A DNA stretch of 64,000 nucleotides from Whitmania pigra (GCA_021613335.1 JAJTWR010000263.1:2841001-2905000), one strand, 5' to 3'. Positions 1 to 12,870 are shown, numbered from the stretch's first letter. Translations and numbers: made by a program. The notes: generated by a model from the sequence alone, not told the origin.

Positions 1-1663
1 TTCTAACTCTTGGTTTTCAGTCGATGTTGAGTCGCAACTGTGATTTTTCTTGCAGTTTTGCAATAAAATATGATTCGCCACCTTGATTTACTCAGTAGTT
101 ATTAGAACATATTCTTAGATTTCCTAGGAGATGTACTTTGTTTTGCAAAACTTGCGTTTCTTGGCGAACTCGGTAGATGGATTATTAACATTTTACAGTT
201 GAATGTTTGTGATGCTCCAAAATAAAAGCTTACAAAATTCTGATCATGATGTTTGACAACAATTACAAATACAATTAATATGTATTGGTAGATCTTGATT
301 ATGATATTCTGATGTCGCTTTTCTGCGGTCGGTGAGGGTCGGAGCCAGGAACGTCGTTTTGAGGAACGACCAAAAACAAGAAAGGTCATTTGCCTCCTTT
401 TGAAAAGTCGTCAGTGGCCGGAGTAGTTATCGAGTACTTTAATTAATACATTAAATTAGTTAATAATTATTAAGTTGAACGTTGCTTAATTAAGGCTAGT
501 TAAGTTATTGCTGTCAGAGTTACAAACGAGCTGTTAAAAAAATTGAAATTTGAAAAGCTACGAACGTGTTTTGAAGCACGTACTAATATTTAAAAAGTAA
601 TTGTTGACATTAAATTGAGCGACCTAATGATCACAGCACGTGAACAATCGATCATGATCAAGTCCTATCAGGAGACGTTTGATAAGCCACGAAAATGTTA
701 TTGACTCAATCACTAATGATGAAAATCGCTCACTAACAACGCAGCTAACGTCAGTAATTATTTATTGCGACGTCAAAAATAGCTTCGACATTCGGGGTCA
801 CAAGATAGAGCGGTTTGCGATATCAACGCCAGTTTTACTGCTAGATCGATTGATTTCAGTGCGCAATGACATTATTGAAATTTCTAATTTTTCGCATCAC
901 ATTCTTCACTGAAACTTTCTTCAACATGGTTCACGTAACCAGGAAAGGGGAGGGGAATAGTGGAGGCTGTTGCCCACTGACTTATGGCAGGAAGCAAAAA
1001 GTCACCTCATCAAGAATTTGCACCAAATGCAAAATGATGTCTTCTCTGTACCTTTTTTCTTCTTCATCTACAGTAATTGATCATTTTTGCCGACGGCATA
1101 TTTCAACGCAACACGCATTAGCCCTTCACCAATTTTTGTTTTGAGCTGGTTAACCCAATAGAGTCTCCAGAAAAGCGATCTATAGAGACACTCAAACCCT
1201 AGGGCTCATATCGACCACTGCTTTCAGCGGAATAATACTTCGCATTACTGGTCCACAAAATTATTTCGTTCAATAAAATAACAAAACAATGGGTAGGGAC
1301 AGGTACGTCATTTCAGTTTTTTAACAATAACAATAAAAAAAAATAATAAAAATAATAATACGGTGCATTTGTATAACGCCATAAATGTCAGGGGCGTTCA
1401 ACTATTCGTATAGCCCTTTGGGCAAAGTAGAATCATGACATGGTTGATGCAACAAAGCAAAAACTTTATTGTCTAAATCTACCTCAAAACAAAGAAAACA
1501 ATACATAATTTAACAACATATCGTTGGCATTTCGAAATCATGCCCCAACTGCGTGAACAAACACCAAACTTCAACTTTTTAAAAATAAAACAACATTTTC
1601 ATCATCAGCAGTAGCATTATAATATAATTACCAATCTGTAAATATTTTTCACACAAACTCTTT
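1..1663. other. Intergenic DNA downstream of BPTF
   Basis: No convincing gene seen. The open frames here are short and none resembles a known family. A fragment of a dispersed repeat lies at about 1320-1440 and is listed separately. The sequence tttatt at 1465-1470 reads AATAAA on the minus strand, about 195 bases past the BPTF stop codon, and is the likely BPTF polyadenylation signal. Confidence 0.6.
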
Positions 1664-1999
1664 CTAGAGTCTTTTCCTAAGTTTTATGAGTTTTGAGAGA
1701 AACATGCTCTGGAGTCTGTTAGCATTTTTGTAATCGACAGACTGCTTTAGACTGTAGTAACGGAGGTCGCTGAAGAACCCTTCAAAATCTTCAACAAATT
1801 CTTCGATTGTTTTGTAACTTCTTATCAAAAGCTTTTCCTCAATAAAGTTGAAACCTGCATCGATTTAAAGGTAAGCACCAAGTAATGTTAATGTTGTTGA
1901 AAAGTTGTTGTATAAAATAATAAAATACAAGATGTGTTCCAGACCTCTCTTGTTCTTTTGAATGGAATCATCGAGAAATGCTTGTGAAATTGGAAGGTC
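1664..1999 (-). other. Degenerate bromodomain at the BPTF C-terminus
   Basis: The last two exons encode the C-terminal bromodomain position. Helix B-C similarity is clear (FIEEKL, TIEEFVEDF, RYYS, KLIKLRKRL). The segment before it is about ten residues short and lacks the WPF shelf, and the acetyl-lysine-anchoring Asn of the YYN motif is Ser (YYS). No skipped exon encoding WPF is visible in the flanking introns (1855-1944, 2000-2279). Confidence 0.7.
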
Positions 2000-4900
2000 C
2001 TTAATTAAAATAGATGTTTAGTTAAAAGCGTCCAATGTGTAAGAATAATAATAACAACAATAATAGTAAGAATATTCATAGCACTGTAAGTGTAAGAGTG
2101 AGAGGATTGAGACCATTTATATTAGTGCTATCCTCTTCAAGCATTTGCAACGTTACAAGCTGGGTTGCGAACGGAACACACAACGACATCGCTCGCACGA
2201 ACGCAACCCTCTGAAGTAACCCGCATTCCGAGTCACCTTAAGAAGTCATTTGCATGTAATAATTGAGTCAACAATTAACCTTAAGTTCATTGAGAAGTTG
2301 AAGAAGTTTGAAAGAATGTTCCTCTTTCATGGAAGGTTCTTCTGATTTCAAGCACCTGGACTTGCAGTTTGGGCACTTGAACGACTCCAACCTCTGAGCC
2401 TCCGTGGCCAAAACTCCGACGCACTCTCCATGAAACCAGCCAAAACACTCGTCGCAGCCGATGTAAAACCTGATTACGGAATAAGCCCTTTCACTTTTCA
2501 GCATTGTAAAATGCTAAATTTAAATTTTAAATTTGCAGAAATGCTAGTGTGCAGCAATCAACAACAATCCCATAAAGCAGAACTTAAGTGCAAGCAGTAG
2601 GTTTACTTCGTTTCATCGTACGGGGTCCTGCAGAGACAGTGCAACTGGTTGGATGGTTGTTGGCGACACAACTCGCAAATGTATTTGTCCCGCAAGGATG
2701 CCTGTTCGGGGGTGAGCCCCACGCAGACTCCGTGATACCAACCGCCACAATTGTTGCAACCGATATAAAATCTAAAATTCGAACGTACGTAACTCTGGCA
2801 ACGGGTGGATTGTCGGATGATATGTTACATTATAATGATATGTGAACGTCGTATAACTTTGAACAATTGAATAACAACATTTAGCAGAGCTATGGTTGCT
2901 TACTTGGTGTTGTCGTACGGTGTTCTGCACAGACAATGCAGCTTTGCATCTTCATCTTTTGTGCTGTCGTCAGATCTTGAGGACTTTTCAGTCTTCACTA
3001 TTTTTTTTGATCCAGAGCTGGAATCACAGTATGAAGGGTTATTAAATTATTATTAGATGGTAATAAAATAATACTAACAAATACACTTTCATTTTATAAG
3101 AATACAAATATTATTAACTTGAGTCATATTAATAATAAATGTTAATGATATTAATATTAATATAACTAAATGAATTCCATAATTCATTATTTCTCTCACT
3201 GTGAATCTTCACTGGAATCTCTTTTTCTCTTCCTATTTTTTGATGACGGAGAGGATTCCATGAAGTCGATGTCGCTATTGTTGTCTGCAACACCGTCAAC
3301 GTTGGGTGAATCGAACATGTTCATTCTTCGAGGGACAACATTTGCCGGAGAAAATTGACCGACGGTGATGATCGGTCGTTGTGGCGGATCCTTTGCCGGA
3401 GTCGGGCGACCGGAAGGACAAGAGATCTTGGATACGTTCGGAGGGGATTTCGTTCGCGGACTTGTCGTATTTTTTGAAGGTTCTGGAGTGAGTTGTAACT
3501 TCATCTGCTTCCCTTGGTCCCTGTCGCAGAACTTTGAAGAATCCATTAAATTCGCTACTGAATTTGCACCGTTATTGAATTGCGTTGCCTTCGTCGGAGT
3601 GGAAGCACCGTTTGCAAGCGATTCCGACACGTTGTCAGGAGGCTTGCAGTCCTTGTGATGAAAATTGAATTCGGACATCGCGATCTTCTTTTGGAATACG
3701 TCCTTCAGCCCTGCCAGAATTTTTGTCGTGTGCTCGTTCACTTCCGTCTGAATGCTCTGGCACTCCATTTCCTTAGGAATCAATTCTTTCTCTTCTGCCT
3801 CGCCTGATTTTTTATGGACCGCTCGATCTGAGATTTGTTCGTCAAGACTCGCATCTTGTTTTGTGGCTCGTGGATCGGTGCGAGCGGTCGATTGATTGTT
3901 CGTTTGGAGAGATTTTTTTGAGGAATGTGTGGGAGATACAATTATTTTGATTTTCCCTCCTGGGAGGTGAACAGCTTCTTGACCTGAAATGAATCATAAT
4001 TCGCTACAACCGATAGCTTGCTAAAATAACATTAATAAATCGTATTTTGATCTGCTTCCATTACAAGAATCTAGAAATGTCGAATATTTAGGTAATGATT
4101 CACTCAAAAGCAATGTGAAGGCAAAAGTTTAATAAATAATTAGCACCATTATAATAATTTATTCCAAGTTCAGCCTAACCTTCCTTCAGACCAAGAACTT
4201 CGAGCTTCCCGTCGGGGCTCTTGATGACGCTGATGTGCTTGAGAAGTTCATTCATGCAGAGACCTGACTTGCTATTGTCTACGACCGAATGATTATATTA
4301 TATATTATATCGGGATTAATTGAAATCAATCCTATCAAACGAATGTTATGCTAATTAATTAGAACAATTCAAGTCTCAGAGACGCTTATCCATTGAAAAA
4401 TTGCTAATATTTATATTTGATATTATTAATATTCGTTGACGTACTTGAACCACCACCAGTCTGGAGAACCTTGATCGGAAGTTCTTTGGTCTGAGGCGAT
4501 GGGACACTCTGGTTGTTATAAAATAAACTCTACAAACCACATGTTTCATTGATTATAAACAAATTAAGTGCTAAAAAATGCTACCAATTGAGTCAATTAT
4601 GAAAATTATGAGCATAAATTATGCTAAATTAATAAATTACGTTTAACAAAAATCTTCAACTGACCGAGGGAGAGTTAACTGCAGATTCAAATCTATTTTG
4701 CCTCATCTCCATTCTCTTTCTCTTCAGTTCATCTTCAATGGAAACTTTGGTCGACACGTTTGGCAGAGGATTGCGGGGAGTGCTTTGAGCCGTTTTGGAT
4801 TTCGTGAGAGTGTGGTTAGGAGTTTTCAGGGTGGGGATGGACGGTGTCCGATTGACTGGATTGGTGGGCGTCTGTGGCCTAGATGAAGGCTTAACCAGTG

Positions 4901-7900
4901 AGGGTTTTGATGATGATGCCTTTAGGAGTTTCTTGTCTTGCAATGACTTTTCATCTGCTTGTTTTTCATTGCTGCATTTGAAAATAAAAAAATGTATTAC
5001 TGCTAATGAATCATAAGTAAAGATAAGGATATATATATATATTGACTATATATATGTATATATTGGCTTGGTGGGATTCATAATGAACTTTGACATCCTT
5101 ATCTTTACTTTATATATAATATATATATTCAATTCTAGTCAAAGCTAGTCAATTCCACCCATCACAATGGGACAATTCAGATAAATATTATCGTATGAAA
5201 AGTAGTCACTGACACATCAGCAAAGTACTTGATCTGCCACAGTTCCATCTCGTCTTCAGGGATGAATTCCTCTGATATCACAGGTTCTATGACTCTTCTT
5301 TCCCTCAGTCCAGTCCTTTGAGTGGTCCTCTCTAAGTAAAAATTAATTTTACGTTTTTAATGAATCATTATTACAATTTTTAATATATAATTTACAATCA
5401 AACAATAGTTCAAAGCTGTGACAATCTTTAAGCATTATATACTAGAATCACAAAGTTAATGCTGACCTCCATTGCTGGGAGGCAGAGGCTGGCTAGACTC
5501 CTTGGGTATGACCTTTTTGCGGACTAGATATTCGACTCTGTAGCTGACGGGATCAAACTCAGACGTAACGGTTCGTTTGTCGAGCATCTCGTAGGTGGTC
5601 ACGTCGTCCGTGCCGTGTTCCGCCCCGTCGACCACCAAGATTCCATTCGAAGGGTACGAGGAATACATGTCATTCCAACGAATGCAGGCATAGAGCACTT
5701 TCAGCTGGAGTGCCAGGTAACTCAAATTGGATGCCATTCTCGTCCTGAATCTCCAAGAAGTCTGAAAATTGGCTCGAGGGCAGCCGACGAACCTCGACGA
5801 CCCCGGGTTGATCTTGCTCAGAGCTTGGGCAATGAGGGGGCAAAAGCTCCCGGAGGAGGAATAGTTGAACCCCGGGACTTCCATGACGCCGCTCCTTCGA
5901 GCCAACCTCCGGAGTTTTTCCTTGTCGAGGACAAATATGTCGGTCCTGCGTTTCTGCTTTTTCACCTCGAAGTAGTGGGCCATCGGCAATCCGCCGTTCA
6001 CGTTTTTGCTTCTCTGCGAAGGAAAAAGCTTCTTCAACGACACCCGAAGTTTGGTGGAATGGATGGCATCGAGAAGATCTTTGAGATCTTTCAAGCTATT
6101 CGTCATCCCCAGGTCAGGCGAACTCATCTGGAGAACTGATTCCAACCTCTTCGTGACTGAATCTAAACTTTGGAAAGTATTTTTTTCAGGTTGCTTGGAT
6201 ATCTCAATAGGTTCATTATCTACACTTTCAATTGACTTTAACTTGTCATGGGCGTTGTCGTTCTGAACGTCCACATTATGGTCGTTGCTTGATAATGGTG
6301 CGGGTGTTTGACCTTCTGGTAGATCTCCTTTAAGATCAACTTTGGCTAATATTTCTTGTACATTTGTAATCAAGCCTTCTAATTGTTCATTCAGTTGAAG
6401 TCTCTTTTTAAGCAAGCCATTTAGGTACTTTGTAGATGGAGTCGTGTTTGACAAAGGAGTCTTCGAATTAAGCCATCTTTCGACGTCGAATATTTGATTG
6501 ACGAGGTCAGCGTTTTCGCTGGAGGTTCCGTTCGGTAAAAGATTTTCGCCATTCAGTGGTCGAGGTAAAGGTGTGTGATTCGGTCTCCTTTTCTTCGAAG
6601 CCCTCACTGGGGACACCCAGTACCAAGAATGTAATCCCGACAGTCGATACTCCTCACCCCTCTGTTTCCAAATCTTCGACAAAAAAAAACAAGTCGTTAA
6701 CTAAAACAAAGTAAATGCATTACGACTAATTACTATAATGATATTCGTGAATTGCTTACCGCATGATGAACACCCAGCGAGTACTTGACCCCGTCGTGTT
6801 GATTCAAGTTGAGTTCCTCTTTCAATGAACTCCTTACTTCTTTCTCTCTCTTCTTTCCTTCCTCCAACTCGACCGCTGTCATTCTGTGCAGAGTCAAATG
6901 CCCTGAAATCAATCTTCAAATGTCAATTCTCTAATTCCTTAAATTATTTTAAATTAGTAGACATAAGACAATTCACAAGTTAAAAGCATATTGTTATTAA
7001 TTCCGTTTTGTAAACATTTATTTAGATCACCACTAAAACAACAATAAATAAGAAATAGCTAAAACAACACAGCCACAAAGTAAATTTCTCCCAGTGCTGG
7101 CTTAATGTAATGACTCGGTAATAAATAATTACTTAAAATTATAATTAATTTAATAATTATAAATATTTGTCAGTCGAGTCGAGTGTAACACGACCAACCT
7201 AAGGCCTGATGCCAGACGTTGTTGAACACCGTCGGCCTTATGCAGGCCTCAAAAATCATGAGGACGAGGCTGAACTCTCTGGCGGTGGTGCATTTCGAGA
7301 TTGCCTTCAACCACTTGGAACAGTGCAGAGACCAATTGGCATGCATGAATGATCTGCAAAAGGTTTTTGAAATTTTCATTCTGGTTGTTATCGTTCTCAG
7401 TTTAAGTCCGACAAATAGAGTTGTAATTATTTAATAATATAAAAAAATTTAATGCAAACAAATGTTCTCATCATCATCCTCATCAACAACGCAGTTAAAA
7501 TAGAGAAACAATTATTAAGTTTTTAAGAAAATTAACAAAACCAACAATTACCTCGGAATGCTTTCCTGCAGGTTGATTACAGTTCTCCGGAGAATCTCGA
7601 GCATCGTTTCGTGACCTCCGTTGACCCCAAACTTTCCGACGTTTTTCCCACAAACCCAGTTGAACTCAGCGACCGGGGTGAGGCTGAACTTGTAGGACAA
7701 GTGCCTCTTCCTTTCCTTCTCCTCGAACTGCTGCTGACGACTCAGAGCCAGAATCTCCGTGCTGTAGACGTTCGAATATTTTCGGAAGCTGCACTCCATT
7801 CCTGGTTGTTAGTAAATAATTATTTACTTTTAGGTAATTAATTAACTGTAATCAAAAAATTAGTGCTATGAGATGGTAATAATAATAATAATAATATCAT

Positions 7901-10693
7901 AATAAGATAATAATAATTTATTTCCACTGGTAATAGTTGTAATCAGTTGCAAAAATTTAAATTCTTACCGAGCTTGAAGACAGTTTCGGTCGACCAGGGA
8001 TTATTGGCTCCGCTTTGAGAATTCTGAACTGTTTTATGAACATTTGTCTTAAAATCTAAAAAATTATATTCATCATGAAATAGCTGATTTTGAAAATAAT
8101 TAACATTTAAACTCTTGTCACATTTCATTGATTAAGTAACTAATGCACTACCGATATAATGGTTAACATCTGAACCTAAAAATAATATAATGATATAATC
8201 AATACTCACTTGTTTCATTCTGTTTAGTCTGTAAAAATAGGAATAACAATTAAATAAATCTGGCTTAATTAGGAAGCTTCTAATCAAAAATCATGCAAAA
8301 AAAATACAAATTATGGTCAACTGAGAGGCTTACGGATGGGCCCTCGTCAAAGATTACATTCACCTGGTTAGTTCTCCTCAAATTCACTTGCTCTGAAGAA
8401 ATAAAATAAAATAAATAACGTACAATCAGATGCTGCTATCAAAATAACTGAGAATGCAACAATACAAATGCATATGTTTACAAAGGCATTTTGTTGTCCT
8501 GCTTAAAACATGCTTACAAGAGATTAACATAATTTAAGGCTTGATCATGAATATTCAACTCATGCTAAGCTAGTCATGAAGCCTAGTTGTTGTAATTGTA
8601 GTCGTTATAACTGCAATTATAATAGCTGCTGCAGCTGCATTGAACTCACCATCATCATGGCTCAGGCAACTCTTCCTAGAGTCTTTGTATTTATTTGTGA
8701 GTGACTCAGTAACTTTCATGTCACCGATGATGCCATCCCTCGATGAACTGAACGACTCGTGGAGGAGTTTCTCAAGGTCTTCAGACTGAAATTTTGACAA
8801 AAGTTCTTCGAGCTGTGCCTCGGTGGAGTAGTAAGCAAGCAGTTCATTGTCATCCTCCCTGCAAATGGCAATCATTTCTCGTAACTTTCGATTAACGAAT
8901 TACATTGAAACAAATAATAACAACTCTAAAATAAACTGGCTAATAATCACTGTGAAAACTAATAAAAAGCAATCATTCCTGTTAATCACCAGAATTCAAA
9001 ATTGAAAACGAAACATCACAACTGCATTTCATCTTTCAAACAAACTATAAATTCCTGACCACAAAATCGTAAAAAAAATTCCTCACACAAAAATCCTCCG
9101 AACGAGGTGCCAGTACTTCCTGCCGTGCCTGTCGAACCCCAGCGGTTCTTTGCATCCGAACGTCAGTTGGCAGTTCATCGACGAGCAGTCTGCATCTTCG
9201 ATCCTCACCACCTGCGATTGAAATCGTGCAATCGACGACAACAACAACTTTTTAACACTCTAACTTAACGAACGACTACAACGACGTCGCCAAGAACGAC
9301 AACGATTCTCGACCAACCTTTTGTTTGTGGCATGCGAGACAGTACCAGTCCCCGGACGGAATGGTTTCCAGGGGAGGATCTATGCAGGACAGGTGGTACA
9401 TGGCAGGACAAGACTCACAACACAACAAGTTGCCCCTCCTGTTAACATTAAATTTCCTGGTCAAAACAAAGAATCTATCAGAGAACAGTCGAATCAAATG
9501 ACACAGTGAATGAAGTGTTATGATTTTGTAAAAAAATTTGAGGCGTGGTTACGTTCCAATATACTATTTAATTTTATTATAATTTATAAGTATTGAATTA
9601 TATTATAATATTTTTACTGTATTGATTATATATGCCTAGAAACTATTCTGAATTTGATATGCAAATAAATTTCATTGAAATGTATTTTAATTATTAGTGC
9701 TTGAACTTTTATGCCAATGACGTGGACTCATGAATTTGGTGAAATTTGTGTTTGAAGCAAATGTCTGATAACATGGAGATGGATTTTGAGAAGTTTTAGC
9801 TTAGAGAAAATAGATTTTGGATTGTCAACAAATCCTGCTTACTTGTGGCACGACCTACAATGCTCTTCGTGGACCAATTCATTCTCCTTAAAAAGTACTT
9901 CCCTAGCAGCATTTGTGCATATAAATAAATCAATGAGTGACTGAAGGAGGAATAATTTCTGCTCGACAGTTAGGCTGTAGTAGTGATGTTCATTGCGATA
10001 GCAATTCAATCCATTCATAGAAATACTTTCCAGGTACATGCAGACGTTTTCATACCAAGTGATGTCGTCCATGCAGTAGAACGAGATGGACACGCTGTCT
10101 TTGCAGTCTCTGGTCGTCAACACTATGCCATTCTGCTCGTCCTCTTTGAGAATGCATTTCAGTAAAGACATATGACACTCAGCCAATAATTTCGTATTCT
10201 CTTTCATGCAAAGTGCAGCACAGAAATTTTCAAATCTGAATGTGGTCAACCTCAAAACACTCGAAAACTGATATAAGACTTCATAAATACCAACAGCGGA
10301 CCATACATTTTGCAAACTTAGCAGTAAATCTGATGCACTAAGAGGCAAATCTAAAAATTCATACTGTTCATAATCTGTTGGTTGCACAAAAATAATTGAT
10401 GCACAAGAAAAAGACTTTCTTTTGGGATCAGACTTATGGGAGACTCTAAGATCATAATCGGGATCGCTCGAGTTGTCATCGCTGACATCACTCAATGCGT
10501 CTGTTATTTCGCTCCTACATTCGTCTGTTAAATCATCTATGTCACATTGCCTTCCATCAATGGCTTTGTTGAGGGCATCTGATTTTGAGGTGAATCGATT
10601 GTTCCCTCTACTCTTTGACCGCAACATTCGATCAGAAAAATTGCTGTCATTGCTATTGCATGAAAAGTCTTCAAATTTTTGTTTTTTTCTCAT
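1664..10693 (-). CDS. BPTF: Nucleosome-remodelling factor subunit BPTF/NURF301 (21 coding exons, complete)
   Basis: Large chromatin-reader subunit of the NURF (ISWI) remodelling complex; nuclear. Exons read on the minus strand: 10693-9843, 9438-9318, 9211-9087, 8858-8650, 8392-8334, 8228-8210, 8055-7969, 7801-7552, 7353-7199, 6902-6760, 6673-5467, 5331-5214, 4971-4665, 4508-4445, 4278-4180, 3983-3200, 3017-2904, 2771-2607, 2469-2280, 1999-1945, 1854-1664. All junctions are GT-AG with matching phases and sum to 5313 nt (1770 aa). The start is the first ATG after an in-frame TGA. Order: acidic N-terminus, DDT domain (about residues 112-175), first PHD finger following the CRSCHK motif (about 280-325), WHIM-like blocks (FDRHGRKYWHL, YYSTEAQLEELL, WKQRGEEYRLSGL), a conserved ELWQIKYFAD helix, two tandem PHD fingers each preceded by LHCLCRTPYD, then a degenerate bromodomain. 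It is much shorter than fly and human orthologues (over 2600 aa). Confidence 0.96.
2280..2771 (-). other. Tandem C-terminal PHD fingers of BPTF
   Basis: Exons 18 (2771-2607) and 19 (2469-2280) each begin in the middle of a PHD finger, at FYIGC, and are split at the same point and phase. This suggests exon duplication. Both fingers keep the Tyr of TPYD, the Tyr of FYIG and the Trp of GWYHG or GWFHG that line the H3K4me3 cage in the human protein. The first cage Tyr (LYC in human) is His (LHC) in both. Histone binding is therefore likely but not certain. Confidence 0.85.
5015..5110. repeat. Perfect 16-bp inverted repeat (MITE-like) in a BPTF intron
   Basis: AAGTAAAGATAAGGAT at 5015-5030 is repeated as its exact reverse complement at 5095-5110. 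The 64 bases between are rich in AT dinucleotides. It lies in the intron between BPTF exons 12 and 13. It could be a short foldback element or an RNA hairpin in the pre-mRNA. No clear target-site duplication was found. Confidence 0.6.
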
Positions 10694-10894
10694 TACATTA
10701 ATTCATCAAAGACATTAAACATGAAACCACCCCAAGCGCGAGCGAAAACTAGAACAATAACAATAACATAAATATACAATATAAATTTTAATTAACTTGT
10801 ACATTTAATATTTAATAAAATTTTAAACAATTTTAATCAAACAACTTATAAAATCGATAAAACAGGATTTCTCAAAAATGTAATTCCAAAGAAC
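10694..10894. promoter_or_regulatory. Head-to-head intergenic region, BPTF / TXNDC15
   Basis: Only 201 bases separate the BPTF ATG (minus strand) from the TXNDC15 ATG (plus strand). Both 5' UTRs and any core promoters must fit here, so a shared bidirectional promoter is likely. The stretch is AT-rich, apart from a short GC-richer patch near 10725-10745, and shows no obvious TATA box. Confidence 0.6.
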
Positions 10895-12305
10895 ATGTAT
10901 TATTTGTGTATTTGGTTAGTTGTCGGATTGTATGTTGTGAGGATGTATTTCAAAGGATCAGAGATTTTTTTATTAGTTGTCGCATCATTTGCAGGTTTAA
11001 AATACATTTTATCATGTTGAAATGCAATCACTTTTTGATGTTTTGACATATCTTTGACATTGCAATGCAAGCTTCAATACTTTTAATACAAGCTTTTTTT
11101 ATTGTATAATATTTTGTGTGTGTGACGATTACTTTTGATGCGCAGCTAGCACTGCTGAGGATGACAGCCAAGAATCACATACAAAGTCCAATACTGCACT
11201 ACCATTTTCATTATGGGATAAATTACCATTCCTCACTAAAGAATTTTCTTCCTATGAACCAATACCACATGATGAGAGATTTTTAAAAGAACTTGTTTTT
11301 AACGATAAAGAAATCTGTCCCAAACAATCATTCGAAGAAATAATTTTTAACAAGAAATGTTTCAGCTTTCAACCGAGTTTGAGGTCATATTATTTGATTT
11401 TTTAAATTCATTTTAACATATTTGATTTGCAGGTCTTTGTGGACGTGTTCTTTTCATTTAACATAAATGCCATGATTTTAAATATTGAACAAATTAATTT
11501 TCCAGTGGGAAAGATACTCCTCTATTTAATCAGGCTATGTCCAGAAAATTGTATTGCAACCAAGAACTTCGAAACATTTCCGAACCATCGAGTGCGAGAA
11601 TACTAAATAGTACGGAACTTTTGGAACTATTAGGAAAGAATGGATCGAGTTCAAACCATTGCACTGTGGTGCTATTTTATGCCATTTGGTGTGTTTTCAG
11701 CATGAGGATGGCACCGGCCTACAATGCTCTTGCAAGAGCCTTCCCCATGCTAGATGTTGTGGCTATAGATGCTTACAACTTTGGACAGTTGGTTTTAATT
11801 ATGGTTTTAGATGGCTTTATTTTTAAATTTAAAGCTAATTATTAAGTATGTATTGATTTATTCTAGGCTAAATTCCAGATTTGGTTCTTTGTCAGTTCCA
11901 ACTATGATGGTGTTTCACAATGGTAAAGCGATTTCAAAGTTTAACGGCACTCAGAGAACGTTGGAAAGTTTAGGTGCATACGTCGCAAATATTACAGGTT
12001 CTGTTTATGAAATGCGTTCATTATTTTAAAATGTAATGCTTGCTAATAATTTATTAGTAATTAATAATTTATCTGTCATAGGTATGAAACCAATTTCGTC
12101 TGTCTCCATTCAAGATTCCGATTACGAGGGTCCGTTGCCCTCTCAACTCAGTCAGGATATTGACTATGCTCTGTGGTTGTCGTGGGTTTTCATAATCGTC
12201 TGCATTCTTGGTTCCATTATTAAATCTGAAAAAGGAATACAGTTTTACACAGCTCTAAAAGATTTACTGACTCATCAGGCAGGCGTGCCACATCATATTG
12301 ATTGA
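10895..12305 (+). CDS. TXNDC15: Thioredoxin domain-containing protein 15 (five exons, complete)
   Basis: Single-pass ER/ciliary membrane protein with a lumenal thioredoxin fold; the vertebrate orthologue is needed for normal cilia. Exons: 10895-10994, 11146-11383, 11506-11787, 11867-11997, 12082-12305. Phases all match and sum to 975 nt (324 aa). A hydrophobic N-terminus (signal peptide, about residues 1-33) is followed by a poorly conserved lumenal region. The thioredoxin domain contains LFYAIWCVFSMRMAP, then LNSRFGSLSVPTMMVF with the cis-Pro loop, then FNGTQRTLESL. The C-terminal segment has the family motif GPLPS before a transmembrane helix at about residues 280-298 and a short cytoplasmic tail. 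The active site is WCVFS, with only the first Cys, as in the human protein (WCRFS), so it is probably not a redox enzyme. AATAAA at 12403-12408 is a suitable polyadenylation signal. Confidence 0.95.
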
Positions 12306-12760
12306 CAGGGACATGAGTTGTTATTTGTCGATCTTTCCAACATTTAAAGCTGCTCCTTCAATGTTTTGTTGATACCTTAATATGTTGCATATTTATTGTA
12401 TTAATAAAAGTTTTGTAAATAAGACATCTTATTGTATTAGTAGGCAAATTATCAAATAATTTTGGAATGTGTTGGTGTTATGAGAGCTATTAGCTGAATT
12501 AGATCCTAGGGTTACAAGCAGGTGAATGCTGTATCATCTGCCATTTCTTTTCAAAGCATTAGAAATAAAATGACTAACAACAAATTCACTCGCACCAAAT
12601 GGTACCCAAATCATCCTTTGTTTCTTCTGTCTCCCCCCTCAGCCATCACTGGGCTCTTCGAGCACCTAATGAAGACACTTCAGAAAGTTATTTGTGCAGT
12701 CTAAGAATCAGTTATGTTCAGCTGCTAACCTTACTAGGAACGTAAAGTAATGTTTTGTTA
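12306..12760. other. TXNDC15 3' UTR and intergenic DNA
   Basis: Contains the TXNDC15 polyadenylation signal at 12403-12408. No further gene is seen. A 60-codon open frame at 12522-12704 has no recognisable features. Confidence 0.6.
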
Positions 12761-12870
12761 ACGTCCGTTGCATAGCTAGATGATTAGGACGGTGCTCCCG
12801 GAGCGGGGTTTGAATTCGCGCTGCCACCGTGAGAGGATACTAAGAACGTAAATGATGCATCTCCATTTAT
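12760..12870 (+). mobile_element. Possible tRNA-derived SINE head
   Basis: GCATAGCTAGATGATTAGGAC at about 12770-12790 resembles a tRNA D-arm/A box. GGGGTTTGAATTCGC at about 12808-12822 resembles a B box. Spacing is like that of a tRNA, but the arms pair poorly, so it is not a working tRNA gene. A tRNA-derived SINE head is the best guess. Confidence 0.4.

Noticed and set aside
12765..12840. Functional tRNA gene
   Set aside because: The stems do not pair well enough and no acceptor stem is present.
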